From: Bin5 sp009843665
GTDB taxonomy: Bacteria > Chloroflexota > Anaerolineae > Caldilineales > Caldilineaceae
DNA: 64,000 nt
Reading direction: 5' to 3'
NCBI GenBank assembly: GCA_965220285.1
Contig: OZ244818.1
Location: 992,001-1,056,000 of the forward strand
The notes beneath the pieces are model-generated. The model saw only the letters and a program-made list of their open reading frames with translations, was not told where the DNA came from and ran no database searches. Within the stretch, counting starts at the first letter, position 1; each line of letters begins with the position of its first letter. Both the position numbers and the translations under genes were made by a program. Positions 1 through 13,057 of this stretch are shown one piece after another.

Positions 1-222
1 CTGGGGTACCAGGAGGTCGCCGCCCATCTACGCGGCGAGATGACGCTGACAACGGCAGTCGAGCGCATTCAGATTGAAACCCACCGCTTCGTCCGTCACC
101 AGTACACCTGGTTCCGGCGCATCCCCGACATCCACTGGTTCGACATCTCCGAAGCACCCCTGCCCGCCATCCGCATTCTGGTGGAGAGATTTCTGCAGAG
201 GAACCGCAAACACAACGATTGA
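1..222 (+). CDS. miaA: tRNA dimethylallyltransferase, C-terminal fragment
   Basis: This is the 3' end of a gene that begins upstream of the window; the frame is open from the first base and ends at a TGA at 220-222, giving about 73 residues. The tail has the MiaA C-terminal pattern: a GYQEV segment at the start, then a basic helix with T-x-R-x-x-R-x-Q followed by TWFRR and an I-x-W-F-D segment. MiaA transfers a dimethylallyl group to N6 of A37 in tRNAs reading UNN codons. The GYQE and QxTWFR segments are characteristic of the family, so the assignment is fairly secure despite the truncation. About 385 bases without a recognisable gene follow before relA/spoT; apart from the promoter at 496-525 I see nothing in them. 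Confidence 0.85.
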   Translation: MGYQEVAAHLRGEMTLTTAVERIQIETHRFVRHQYTWFRRIPDIHWFDISEAPLPAIRILVERFLQRNRKHND

Positions 223-495
223 CCGGCCCGGGAAGAAGCCTGCCAGGAGACCGCGACTCGTTAACCATAATAGCGGTTCGCGACGACTGGAACCTGCCGG
301 TCTCAAGTTGCGCAACAGTTCATTGGCGGGTCGTAGGCGAATTGAACAGGCTTCGTCACAGATCCACGCCCCGGGCCTGCTGTCGCCCAAAAAAGGTGTC
401 GAACAGGGCCCGACCACCTGTTTTCCAGTGTAACTAACCCAAATTGGTCACAAATATCCCCTCTAGCGCCCCGTTTTGGTCCCTAAATCGCGGCA

Positions 496-525
496 TTGCG
501 GGGCGGACCTATTCCCTGCTATAAT
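496..525 (+). promoter_or_regulatory. Sigma-70-like promoter upstream of the (p)ppGpp synthetase gene
   Basis: A perfect TATAAT -10 box lies at 520-525, with TTGCGG at 496-501 as a partial -35 box, 18 bp apart. It is about 85 bp upstream of the relA/spoT start, in the gap after miaA. Assigned from sequence match only. Confidence 0.5.
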
Positions 526-608
526 TTGGGCCGAGTTCTGATAGGGAACGGCGGAGAAGCCTGAATCGTCATGACTCGCATGAAAGGATGTAACGAAAAG
601 AGATAACG

Positions 609-2960
609 ATGGCTGGCACGGAACTGGCGCCGGACCTCACCGCTGCGGACCTCAGCGACCAGCCAGACCTAGCATACGCAGAGCAGAACGGTCTGCCTAC
701 GGACAGTCCGCTTCTACGAAGCATTCCTCTTGAGGCCATACCCCCGGTAAGCGGCGGCAAGCTGTTTCTTCAACCGCTCCTGAACCTGCACGAAATCAAA
801 GCGCTCGAAGAACTGTACAAGAAGCTGCCTGACTATTTCAGCGCCGACGAAAGGTTGTCGATTCTGCGCGCCTACCTGGTCGCAAGCGATGCCCACCGTG
901 AACAGACGCGCATGACGGGCGAGCCCTACATCCTGCACCCGATCGACGTGACGAATATTCTGGCGGAGCTGCAGCTGGACGCGGACACGCTGGCGGCTGC
1001 CCTGTTGCACGACGTGGTCGAGGACTCGGTCTATACAGTCCCCTATCTGGAAGAGAACTTCAACCGGGAGATAGCCGAGCTGGTCGACGGCGTGACAAAG
1101 CTCAACCGCATCAAAGAGTTGAGCAATATGCGCCACAGCGTCGCCGACGAGAAGGCCGAAAGCCTGCGCAAGATGTTCCTGGCCATGGTCGAGGACATTC
1201 GCGTCGTGCTCATCAAGCTGGCCGATCGCGTCCACAACATGCGCACATTGGAGGGCCACCAGGAACACAAGCGCCGCCGCATCGCTCGTGAAACCCTGGA
1301 AATCTTTGCCCCGCTGGCAAACCGGCTCGGGATCTGGCAGATTAAGTGGGAGCTGGAGGACCTCAGTTTCCGCTACCTTGAACCGGTGACCTACCGAAAC
1401 CTGTCGCGGGCGATGGACCAGAAGCGGGTTGAGCGGGTCAGTTGGATGGATGAGACCCGGGAAACCCTGGCGAAGGCGCTGAATGAGGCCGGCATCAAGG
1501 CGGAGATCAACGGGCGCCCCAAGCATATCTACGGCATCTACCGAAAGATGCGGCGCAAGGAGGTGCCGTTCGACCAGATCTACGATCTCCACGGCTTCCG
1601 CATCATCGTCGAATCGGTCGCCGACTGCTATGCGACACTGGGCGTAGTCCACAGCCACTGGCGCCCCATCCCCGGCGAATTTGACGATTACATCGCCAGC
1701 CCCAAGGACAACATGTACCGCAGCCTGCACACCGCGGTGGTCGGCTCGAACGGCAAGCCCATGGAGGTGCAGATCCGCACGCAAGAGATGCACCAGGTGG
1801 CCGAATTCGGTATCGCCGCACACTGGCGCTACAAGGAGGGCAGACAGGCCAACCAGTACCTGGACAACAAGATCGCCTGGATTCGCCAGCTGATGGAATG
1901 GCGCCAGGACGTGACCGATGCCCAGGAGTTCGTCAGCGGCATGAAGACGGACGTATTTCAGGACCGTGTCTACGTCTTTACGCCGCGCGGGGACGTGATC
2001 GACCTGCCGCACAGCTCGACGCCGATCGACTTCGCCTACCGCGTGCACACGGAGCTGGGCCACCGCTGCCGCGGCGCCAAGGTCAACGGCCGCCTCGTGC
2101 CCCTGGACTGCCAGCTGCATAACGGCGACCAGGTCGAGGTGATCTCGGCCAAGCGCGGCGGGCCCAGCCGCGACTGGATTAACCCCAATATGGGCTACGT
2201 CGCGACGACGCGGGCGCGCGGCAAAATCCGCACCTGGTTCCGCAAACAGGCCCGCGAAGAGAACATCGCACAGGGCCGCCAGATCCTGGAAAAGGATCTG
2301 AAGCGGCTGAGCGTTGACCAGCCCTACGAACTCGTCGCCCGCATCTGCGGCTTTGAGCAACTGGACGACTTTCTGGCTGCTATCGGCTACGGCGACGTGA
2401 CCAGCCAGACGATCGCCCAGCGGGTGATCGAATACGAGCGCAGCCAGGAAAGCGAAGTAGAGCCGGAGCAACTTCCCAGGCACGCACCCCAGCGCACAGT
2501 CTCAATTGACGGTGTGCAGGTGGCAGGTCTGGACGGCGTGCTGGCGCATCCGGCGCGCTGTTGCAACCCTGTACCCGGCGACCCGATCGTCGGCTACGTG
2601 ACCAAGGGGCGCGGCGTTTCGATCCACAAGACCAACTGTCCCAACATCGCCTCGCTGATCCAGCGGGCGGACCATGCACGGCTGGTCGAGGTGCAATGGG
2701 GGGCCAAGAGCGAGGAGATGTACCCGGTCAGCATTCAGGTCAAGGCCTACGATCGCGCCGGCCTGCTGCGCGACGTAACCGGGCTTGTGGCCGATGAAAA
2801 GATCAACATGCGGTCGGCAGAGGCGGTGACGGGCATGAAGAACAACATGGCGCTGATAAACGCCACGTTGGAACTCTCAAATATATCGCAGCTGACCCGC
2901 ATCATGACGCGGATTGAGCGGCTGCCGAATGTGTTGGAGGTCCGGCGCCTGGTGGGGTAG
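609..2960 (+). CDS. relA: Bifunctional (p)ppGpp synthetase/hydrolase (RelA/SpoT, Rel)
   Basis: This 783-residue stringent-response enzyme makes (p)ppGpp from ATP and GDP/GTP and also hydrolyses it. Domains run in the usual long-RSH order. The HD hydrolase domain has an intact HDVVED motif (about residues 138-143), suggesting an active hydrolase. The synthetase domain follows with the RPKHIYGIYRKM segment, the KDNMYRSLHT loop and EVQIRT. A TGS domain (VFTPRGDVIDLP...) starts near residue 455, and a C-terminal ACT domain begins near YPVSIQVKAYDRAGLL. The length is typical for a single-copy Rel. An in-frame TAA at 591-593 makes the ATG at 609 the first possible start; its ribosome site is weak. 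It is transcribed alone, probably from the promoter at 496-525. Confidence 0.95.
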   Translation: MAGTELAPDLTAADLSDQPDLAYAEQNGLPTDSPLLRSIPLEAIPPVSGGKLFLQPLLNLHEIKALEELYKKLPDYFSADERLSILRAYLVASDAHREQTRMTGEPYILHPIDVTNILAELQLDADTLAAALLHDVVEDSVYTVPYLEENFNREIAELVDGVTKLNRIKELSNMRHSVADEKAESLRKMFLAMVEDIRVVLIKLADRVHNMRTLEGHQEHKRRRIARETLEIFAPLANRLGIWQIKWELEDLSFRYLEPVTYRNLSRAMDQKRVERVSWMDETRETLAKALNEAGIKAEINGRPKHIYGIYRKMRRKEVPFDQIYDLHGFRIIVESVADCYATLGVVHSHWRPIPGEFDDYIASPKDNMYRSLHTAVVGSNGKPMEVQIRTQEMHQVAEFGIAAHWRYKEGRQANQYLDNKIAWIRQLMEWRQDVTDAQEFVSGMKTDVFQDRVYVFTPRGDVIDLPHSSTPIDFAYRVHTELGHRCRGAKVNGRLVPLDCQLHNGDQVEVISAKRGGPSRDWINPNMGYVATTRARGKIRTWFRKQAREENIAQGRQILEKDLKRLSVDQPYELVARICGFEQLDDFLAAIGYGDVTSQTIAQRVIEYERSQESEVEPEQLPRHAPQRTVSIDGVQVAGLDGVLAHPARCCNPVPGDPIVGYVTKGRGVSIHKTNCPNIASLIQRADHARLVEVQWGAKSEEMYPVSIQVKAYDRAGLLRDVTGLVADEKINMRSAEAVTGMKNNMALINATLELSNISQLTRIMTRIERLPNVLEVRRLVG

Positions 2961-2985
2961 GCGGCCGGTGAATTTGCGGACCAGG

Positions 2986-3015
2986 ACGCGCAGACCGCTC
3001 TTACACTGCGCGTTT
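2986..3015 (+). terminator. Hairpin just after relA/spoT
   Basis: ACGCGCAG (2986-2993) and CTGCGCGT (3006-3013) form a perfect 8-bp stem about 25 bp after the relA/spoT stop. Only three T follow, so it is a weak intrinsic terminator candidate. Confidence 0.4.
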
Positions 3016-3184
3016 CCGGCACCTTGGGCTATTTCCCAGGCTTTTCTTACCTGTCTCCCTTTTCCACCAGTTGAGAGATTGAAACGACCTGTCTCGCCCG
3101 AAGGAGTCAGGCTTCCGTTGTTCTCAATGAACGGCCCTACCTGACTATATGGGTCGTGGCACAGCCATATGCGCTCGGTACAAT

Positions 3185-3418
3185 CTAAGCCTGGAAATCC
3201 ATAGTACGCGCGTGCGTGATGTCGCTTGCCGTTACGGCCCGAAACTGAGACGGCAGCACCTCGGTAACAGCCGCCGTGCTGCCGTCCAGCGCCAGGAATT
3301 CCACGATAAAGGCCCTTCCTTCAGGATAGGCGTGCACGATTGTTCCCACATCGGATTTCCTCAGTCCGTCCTCAGGAAAATCTGTGGCGAGCACGACGCA
3401 ATCGAGCTCCCTAAACAT
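3185..3418 (-). CDS. DUF4926 domain-containing small protein
   Basis: A 77-residue protein with the DUF4926 pattern: an N-terminal L-D-x-V-V-L-x-x-D segment, then P-E-D-G-L-R-K-S-D-V-G-T-I-V, then a V-E-F-L-x-L-D-G-S-T-A segment. Proteins of this family are short beta-rich proteins, often found near toxin-antitoxin or accessory genes, and have no established function. The start is supported by AAGGAG seven bases upstream of the ATG. It lies about 70 bp downstream of pepF on the same strand and could be the last gene of an acnA-pepF transcript. No partner toxin is visible next to it. Confidence 0.7.
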   Translation of the reverse strand: MFRELDCVVLATDFPEDGLRKSDVGTIVHAYPEGRAFIVEFLALDGSTAAVTEVLPSQFRAVTASDITHARTMDFQA

Positions 3419-3489
3419 TACTTCTCCTTATTGGAAAGGCCGCTATGAACCTGGGGTTTGCGCTCAGGTTTTCGACGACACCGACCGCC

Positions 3490-5328
3490 TCACGAAACCG
3501 TCATCGCCTCCAGCTCGTCTATCATGTCCCGGATGACATCAAAGCCTGCCTGCCAGAAGTCGGGATCGGTCATATCGATGCCGGCCTCTTCCAGGATCTC
3601 CTGCGGCCGCGCCGACCCGCCGCGCGCCAGCAACCGCATATAGCCCGGCTTGAAGGCGTCGCCCTCCTGCTGGTAGCGCCGGAAGAGTGAGAGCACGAGC
3701 AGCTGCCCGAAACTGTAGGCGTAGCAGTAAAAGGGCACCTGGTAGATGTGAGGGATGCTGACCCATTCAAACTTGAACTCTTCCGACAACTCTACGCTGT
3801 CGCCGAACTGTTCTTGCAGGTTTTCAAAATAGAGACGCTCCAAATCCTGGGGTGAGGCGTTCTCCTGTATGGCCTTATGGGCGTCCTCTTCGAAAATCGT
3901 AAAGAATGCCTGGCGCATCACCGTAGCGTAGATGTCGTCGACGCTCGAAGCCAGTATCTCGCGCCGCACCAGCGGGTCCTTTTCCTCCGCCAGCAGCTGT
4001 TCGTTCATCACCATTTCGGCGAATACCGACGCCGTTTCTGCCAGCGGCAGCGAGGAGTGCTGCGTAAGAATGGAGTGGTCCTCGGCCATCATGCTGTGGA
4101 CGGCGTGGCCCAGTTCATGGGCGATGGTGGCGACGTCGCGCACCTTGTTGGTGTAGTTCAAGAGTACATAGGGCGTGATGCTCGGCATCACCGTGGCGCA
4201 GAAGGCGCCGGCCCGCTTCCCTTTGCGCAACTCGCTGTCGACGTGGTTGTCGTCGAAGACGCGCTGGGCTTTACTGGCGAAATCAAGATCGAAGCGATTG
4301 AAAGTTTCCAGGACAAGCTCGACCGCATCGTCATAGGGAACGTCGCGTGACGACTCCATCAGAGGCGCGTAAATGTCGTAGCGGCGCAGCTTGTCCACAC
4401 CGAGCCACTTGGCCTTGAGCTTGAAATAACGCTGGAAAAGAGGGGCGTTGCGGCGGGCTACCTCCAACAGGGCCTGGACGGCTTTGTAGGGAATGTCGTT
4501 GTTCAGATTGCGCACGGCGATTGGCGACTCGTAGCTGCGCAGCGTGACGTTCTCGTTGTACCAGTCCCGCACCAGATTGATATAGATCTGTGCCAGAATC
4601 GGCGCCTCTTCCTCATACACTTTGTAGAGGCACTGGTAGGCGGCGGCGCGCATGTCGGGGTCGGCCGAGTAGGCGTGTGCCATCACCTCTTCGCGGGACA
4701 TGCGCTTCAGCTCGCCGTCCACCTCCAGCTCAAACTCAAGCCTGTTCGTCAGCATCGAATAGATGGTCGTGAGCGCGCTGGAACCATTGGTGTTCTTCAA
4801 GTTGATGATGCGTTCCGAGCTCTCTTCCAGCATGTGCGGCTTGGTGAGACGCATATCAAGCAGGTAGTGCCGGAAGTCCGCGTAGGTACCGGCATCCGGT
4901 AGCAGGGCTTCGGCCTCTTCATCGTCCAGCCCTTTCCACCAGAGGTTGAAGAAAAGCATTCGATTCTCAATCTCCGCATGAAGCTGATTCATGCGATTGG
5001 TGTAGGTGAGCGCGTCGGGCGATTGGGTATCCGACGAGAACCAGAGGCTGCCGTAAGCGAAGAGCCGATAGGCTTGCGTATTGATCTCTTCGTACTGTTG
5101 CATCGCATCAATCAGCTTTGCCCGATCCATCTGCGCGGAGAGCTCATCCCGCAGCGACTCGAACGCGGCGACACTCTCTTCAAGCTGCCCCAGCAACTCC
5201 TCTACAGCAGCAGTGGAGGGCGCAATCGGCTCGGACCCGTTAGCTTCGGGATCGGACGGCAGCAGCCTGGTGAGGTCCCATCCCGACATCTGGTAGCGTT
5301 CCCGTTTTTCTTCCGTACGTACAGCCAT
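3490..5328 (-). CDS. pepF: M3-family oligoendopeptidase F
   Basis: A 612-residue cytoplasmic zinc metallopeptidase that cleaves short peptides. The M3 zinc motif HELGH is at residues 404-408, preceded by a V-A-T-I-A segment; a downstream glutamate-rich helix (ETASVFAEMVMNE) carries the expected third ligand. The N-terminal helical region and total length match PepF/M3B enzymes. There is no signal peptide. The ATG at 5328 is used here; a second ATG 39 bases downstream (MSGWDLTRLLP) is an alternative. It starts 17 bp after the acnA stop on the same strand, so the two are probably co-transcribed. Confidence 0.92.
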   Translation of the reverse strand: MAVRTEEKRERYQMSGWDLTRLLPSDPEANGSEPIAPSTAAVEELLGQLEESVAAFESLRDELSAQMDRAKLIDAMQQYEEINTQAYRLFAYGSLWFSSDTQSPDALTYTNRMNQLHAEIENRMLFFNLWWKGLDDEEAEALLPDAGTYADFRHYLLDMRLTKPHMLEESSERIINLKNTNGSSALTTIYSMLTNRLEFELEVDGELKRMSREEVMAHAYSADPDMRAAAYQCLYKVYEEEAPILAQIYINLVRDWYNENVTLRSYESPIAVRNLNNDIPYKAVQALLEVARRNAPLFQRYFKLKAKWLGVDKLRRYDIYAPLMESSRDVPYDDAVELVLETFNRFDLDFASKAQRVFDDNHVDSELRKGKRAGAFCATVMPSITPYVLLNYTNKVRDVATIAHELGHAVHSMMAEDHSILTQHSSLPLAETASVFAEMVMNEQLLAEEKDPLVRREILASSVDDIYATVMRQAFFTIFEEDAHKAIQENASPQDLERLYFENLQEQFGDSVELSEEFKFEWVSIPHIYQVPFYCYAYSFGQLLVLSLFRRYQQEGDAFKPGYMRLLARGGSARPQEILEEAGIDMTDPDFWQAGFDVIRDMIDELEAMTVS

Positions 5329-5345
5329 GAGGCGTTATTCCCTTT

Positions 5346-8093
<2,748 letters not shown>

Positions 8094-8188
8094 TTCACCC
8101 CCTTGTAAATTGGTCTGACGGTGTCGCCGGGCGTTAAGCGGGACGGAGAATCCACGTCTCGCCAGCCTGATCTGATTCCTGACGGGAA

Positions 8189-8214
8189 GCCATATGATAT
8201 GCCGCCATATGATA
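8189..8214. promoter_or_regulatory. Tandem GCCATATGATA direct repeats upstream of acnA
   Basis: Two exact 11-bp copies of GCCATATGATA, at 8189-8199 and 8204-8214, repeat with a 15-bp period; each contains CATATG. They lie about 100 bp upstream of the acnA start and could be a regulator site or contain -10-like TATCAT on the minus strand. No regulator is identified. Confidence 0.3.
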
Positions 8215-8418
8215 ACTGTATTGATTACAGAAGGCATAATTTCAGGGTCTCTCCAGAGAACAAACGCGCCCTCTTGAGTGTGTCCTCTCCCACCACCCAT
8301 TTGGTACCGAACCCGGTAATTTGGGGTGTGTCCCAATACTGGGGCGAACTTTCGCATGCCTTAAGTAAAGACCAGGCCATGTCCAGCCCTTACATCCATC
8401 CCCAATGCATTGCCCAGA

Positions 8419-8501
8419 CACTGACCACTAACCACTGACCACTGCAGTTCTGGGCGGTCGGGCCTATTCGGCCCTCCCTTGTGCGGGGGCTCCGCCCCCG
8501 C
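8419..8501. repeat. Dispersed 19-mer repeat plus GC-rich hairpin in the acnA-methyltransferase gap
   Basis: The 19-mer CACTGACCACTAACCACTG at 8419-8437 recurs exactly at 9920-9938. It is followed by two stem-loops: GGGCC/GGCCC around 8459-8474 and a perfect 8-bp stem GCGGGGGC (8483-8490) with GCCCCCGC (8494-8501). The gap from 8094 to 8951 holds no convincing gene, only these repeats, the direct repeats near acnA and the methyltransferase promoter. Confidence 0.6.
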
Positions 8502-8840
8502 AACGCCCCCGGCCAACAACATGCCTCGTCGACCGGGTGTCGATATTCGTAACGGGTGCCTGGTCGAAAGAGTTTCGCCAGACCACGCCCCGCCAGTCCC
8601 CGACCCAATCTCACTCAGACAGAACCTGGGCACTCTCTCCTCACTCCTCTCCACTTTCTCCTCGCCCTTGTGCCTGTTCTGGACCCCCCAGATCAACGGA
8701 CTTCCCGGTAAGGCCAGGCTTGGCGGCTGCCCTCCGTCTCACCACAAGCCGGTAAACAGTTCCAGCCACCGCTGGCACGGATTCCTCGCCAGACTGTTCC
8801 CGCCCCAAATCTGGGCTGCACCCCGTGCTTTGGGCAGGAC

Positions 8841-8869
8841 TTGACATATCCGCGCCAGTTAATCATACT
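8841..8869 (+). promoter_or_regulatory. Consensus -35 box and -10 region for the methyltransferase gene
   Basis: A perfect TTGACA lies at 8841-8846, followed after 16-17 bp by TCATAC/CATACT. This places transcription start near 8876, about 75 bp upstream of the GTG start chosen for the methyltransferase. The same TTG could be misread as a start codon of a longer frame. Confidence 0.5.
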
Positions 8870-8951
8870 CGGCGGGTGTTTGCTCGCTGTCTGCTCACGC
8901 CTGCCCGCATTCGATGCCGCAGCACAGACAGCCCGGACGGAGAATCCCACC

Positions 8952-9911
8952 GTGACCAGAAAGTCAAAGTCAAAGAACAGAATGCAATCGTTTGGGACCA
9001 GCGCCAGGGTCGGCTACGACTCAAGCGCCTTCTATGACCGCAAGATCTACGCGGAGTCGGAGGAGGTTGAAGACGGTTCATCCGAGGAAAACGCGGTCCC
9101 CGAGCTGAACCGCCTCTATGCGCACAGCAGCAGCTCAATGCACGAGTTGCCGGACAACAGCGTGCATCTGATGGTGACCTCTCCCCCCTATAATGTGGGC
9201 AAAGACTACGACGAAGATATGAGCGTGGAGGAATACCGCCGCTTCCTCACCGAGGTATGGGAAGAGACCTACCGGGTGCTCGTACACGGCGGCAGGGCCT
9301 GTATCAATGTCGCCAACGTCGGCCGCAGGCCCTATCTGCCGCTGAGCGCTTTCATCACCGCGGACATGATAGATGTCGGCTTTCTGATGCGGGGTCAGAT
9401 CATCTGGAACAAACAGGCCAGCGCGGGGTCGTCATGCGCCTGGGGCAGCTGGCGCTCGCCCTCAAATCCCGTACTGAGGGACGTGCACGAATACATCCTC
9501 GTCTTCTCCAAAGGGGATTTCGCGCGCCAGAAACCGGAATGCGAGCAGAAACAGGCGACGATCGGCAGAGACAACTTCCTGGAATGGACGAAAAGTGTTT
9601 GGGAGTTCGCAGCAGAGTCAGCGAAGAAAGTGAACCACCCGGCGCCATTCCCGGTGGAGCTGCCGGCCCGCTGCATCCAACTCTACACCTACTCAAACGA
9701 CGTCGTGTTGGACCCGTTCATGGGCAGCGGTACTACCGCCGTGGCCGCACAGGATGCCGGCCGCAACTGGGTCGGCTACGAAATCTCCCCGGAGTACATC
9801 GCCGTCTCCCGAGAGCGGCTCGGTTTACAGCCAGAGCAGCACGAACCAGGTTCGCCTGCATCAACCAGCCCAATTCAACTCCCGACACCAGGTGAGCCAA
9901 CCATCCACTGA
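8952..9911 (+). CDS. Site-specific DNA methyltransferase, beta-class (N4-cytosine or N6-adenine)
   Basis: A roughly 319-residue SAM-dependent DNA methyltransferase. Motif IV (TSPPYNVG) comes before motif I (DPFMGSGTT, near the C-terminus), the order of the beta class; TSPPY rather than DPPY favours N4-cytosine methylation. The GTG at 8952 is preferred because GGAGA sits nine bases upstream. A 37-codon N-terminal extension back to a TTG at 8841 would start inside a -35 box and looks like a false secretion signal. No restriction endonuclease gene is adjacent, so this is an orphan methyltransferase, possibly regulatory. It converges on lipA, and its stop falls at the edge of a dispersed repeat. 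Confidence 0.85.
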   Translation: MTRKSKSKNRMQSFGTSARVGYDSSAFYDRKIYAESEEVEDGSSEENAVPELNRLYAHSSSSMHELPDNSVHLMVTSPPYNVGKDYDEDMSVEEYRRFLTEVWEETYRVLVHGGRACINVANVGRRPYLPLSAFITADMIDVGFLMRGQIIWNKQASAGSSCAWGSWRSPSNPVLRDVHEYILVFSKGDFARQKPECEQKQATIGRDNFLEWTKSVWEFAAESAKKVNHPAPFPVELPARCIQLYTYSNDVVLDPFMGSGTTAVAAQDAGRNWVGYEISPEYIAVSRERLGLQPEQHEPGSPASTSPIQLPTPGEPTIH

Positions 9912-9939
9912 CTACAGACCACTGACCACTAACCACTGC
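9905..9939. repeat. Second copy of the dispersed CACTGACCACTAACCACTG repeat
   Basis: The 19-mer at 9920-9938 is identical to 8419-8437, within a run of related CCACTGAC/TAACCACT units. It sits between the convergent methyltransferase and lipA genes and supplies the lipA stop codon on the minus strand. Confidence 0.6.
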
Positions 9940-11011
9940 CGTTCCGCGGACTCAAATGCGCCTGACCGTCGGCGTGGTAGCTGCTGCGCACGAGCGGTCC
10001 GCACTCCATCCAGCGGAACCCGCGCCGCTCGCCCTCCTCGCGCAGGCGGTCGAACTGTTCGGGCGTATAGTAACCCACGATCGGCAGATGAAACCGGCTT
10101 GGCTGCAGGTACTGGCCGATCGTCATGATATCGACGTCGTGCGCCCGCAGGTCGTCCATCACCACCAGGATCTCTTCCCAGGTCTCGCCCAGCCCGATCA
10201 TGATCCCCGACTTCGTCAAGGCCTGCGGGTCGACGCGCTTGGCCCGCTGCAGTAGTTCGAGTGAGCGGTGGTAACGGGCCTGGGGGCGGACCGTCTTGTA
10301 GAGGCGGTCGACGGTCTCGGTATTGTGGTTGAGGATCTCCGGCTTGGCGTCCATGACCGTCTGCAGCGCCGCCCAGTCCCCCTTGAAGTCGGGAATCAGG
10401 ACCTCCACCGTGCATCCCGGCTGCAGGCGCCGGATCCAGTGGATGCTCTCGGCGAAGACCCAGGCGCCGCCGTCCGGCTGCTCGTCGCGGTTGACGCTCG
10501 TCAGCACGGCGTGCTGCAGATTCATGCTCTGCACGCTCTCGCCAATGCGCCGCGGCTCGTCCGGGTCGAGCAGGCCGGGGCGCCCGGTCTTGATCTTGCA
10601 GAAGCCACAGGAGCGCGTGCAGGTGTCCCCCATCAGCAGGAAGGTAGCCGTTCCCCGGCCCCAGCATTCGCCGATGTTGGGACACATCGCCTCTTCGCAG
10701 ACGGTGTTCAGGCTCTTGCCCCGAAACAGCTGTTTGAGCTCGCGGAACTTGGGCGTATCGGCCGAACGTACGCGCAACCAGGCCGGCCGCCGCCCGCGCG
10801 TAAGCTGACCGGGACCCTTGCCGTCTACCGCAGCGGGCAGAGGATGAAGGTCCACCGAAGAGCTTGTTGATCCGGCCGTCGAGCCGTGCTGCCCAACCGG
10901 TACCGGATCGACATGGACCTTGCCCATCTCATTCACTTCGCTGTGCAGACCTTTTGTTGACTCTTTCATACAATTTTCGTGACTGCTAAGTCCTTGCCAG
11001 ATGGCGCTCAT
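9929..11011 (-). CDS. lipA: Lipoyl synthase
   Basis: A radical-SAM enzyme that inserts two sulfurs into protein-bound octanoate to make lipoyl groups for pyruvate and 2-oxoglutarate dehydrogenases. Both Fe-S clusters are visible: the auxiliary motif CEEAMCPNIGEC and the radical-SAM C-x3-C-x2-C in CTRSCGFC. The conserved RSSYHA near the C-terminus supplies the serine ligand of the auxiliary cluster. The full frame is 360 residues with a roughly 70-residue non-conserved N-terminal region; starts at 10969 or 10927 are alternatives and none has a strong ribosome site. The stop codon lies inside the dispersed repeat at 9905-9939. Confidence 0.93.
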   Translation of the reverse strand: MSAIWQGLSSHENCMKESTKGLHSEVNEMGKVHVDPVPVGQHGSTAGSTSSSVDLHPLPAAVDGKGPGQLTRGRRPAWLRVRSADTPKFRELKQLFRGKSLNTVCEEAMCPNIGECWGRGTATFLLMGDTCTRSCGFCKIKTGRPGLLDPDEPRRIGESVQSMNLQHAVLTSVNRDEQPDGGAWVFAESIHWIRRLQPGCTVEVLIPDFKGDWAALQTVMDAKPEILNHNTETVDRLYKTVRPQARYHRSLELLQRAKRVDPQALTKSGIMIGLGETWEEILVVMDDLRAHDVDIMTIGQYLQPSRFHLPIVGYYTPEQFDRLREEGERRGFRWMECGPLVRSSYHADGQAHLSPRNGSG

Positions 11012-11047
11012 GACTCAGAGAGAAGTTTTTTCTCTCTCCTCTCTTCT

Positions 11048-12559
<1,512 letters not shown>

Positions 12560-12563
12560 CCAC

Positions 12564-12575
12564 GCAAGTATACCA
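12564..12575 (-). promoter_or_regulatory. Extended -10 element immediately upstream of the O-antigen-ligase-like gene
   Basis: On the minus strand TGGTATACT reads as TGn-TATACT, with TATACT at 12572-12567. The start codon A is at 12559, so initiation about seven bases after the -10 box would give a leaderless transcript. No clear -35 box is present. Confidence 0.35.
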
Positions 12576-12608
12576 CAGCGCCCCCTCACCAATGCTCACC
12601 CTATGCCG

Positions 12609-12852
12609 GTAAGGGCAGGCCTTGTGCCTGCCCTCCTACTCCCTTACAAGCCCTCTTCCCCATCTTGCACCTCAACCTCCGGTAGGGGCAGGCCTTGTGC
12701 CTGCCCGGGCACCCCCGCACAAGCCCTCCTCTCCGTCCCACAACTCATTCTCCCGTAGGGGCAGGCCTTGTGCCTGCCCTGGCACCCCCGTACAAGCCCT
12801 CTTCTCCAACACACACCTCTTACTCCGGTAGGGGCAGGCCTTGTGCCTGCCC
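12609..12852. repeat. Tandem array of hairpin repeats with exact 73-bp period
   Basis: A 25-bp unit, GTAGGGGCAGGC then CTTGTGCCTGCCC, occurs at 12609-12633 (one mismatch), 12682-12706, 12755-12779 and 12828-12852, each exactly 73 bp apart. Each unit folds as GGGCAGGC-CTTGT-GCCTGCCC, a perfect 8-bp stem. The linkers are also similar (CCCC then TACAAGCCCTCTTCTCC-like), so this is a tandem repeat rather than a CRISPR array. No gene is convincing between 12560 and 13249. Confidence 0.85.
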
Positions 12853-13057
12853 GGTGCCTCTCCGAAAGCCGCTGAACAATTCCTGCCCCTGAGGGCACAG
12901 ATTCCCTGCCACATAGCTCCTTCCCCAACGTGTATTGCGCCTCCCTAAAAAAGCCCAAAAAAACCGTCTGATTCGTGCTATACTATCGGTAGCGGGAATC
13001 CCCGCCGTCTGTGGAGTTCACAACTGCGTTGAGACTGTAGAATCCGGGCGACCCAAC

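Noticed and set aside
8841..8951. Secretion signal on the DNA methyltransferase
   Set aside because: It would need a TTG start inside a perfect -35 box; a GTG with a ribosome site gives a normal cytoplasmic protein.
12609..12852. CRISPR array
   Set aside because: The spacers are as similar to one another as the repeats are, there are only four units and no cas gene is near, so it is an ordinary tandem repeat.
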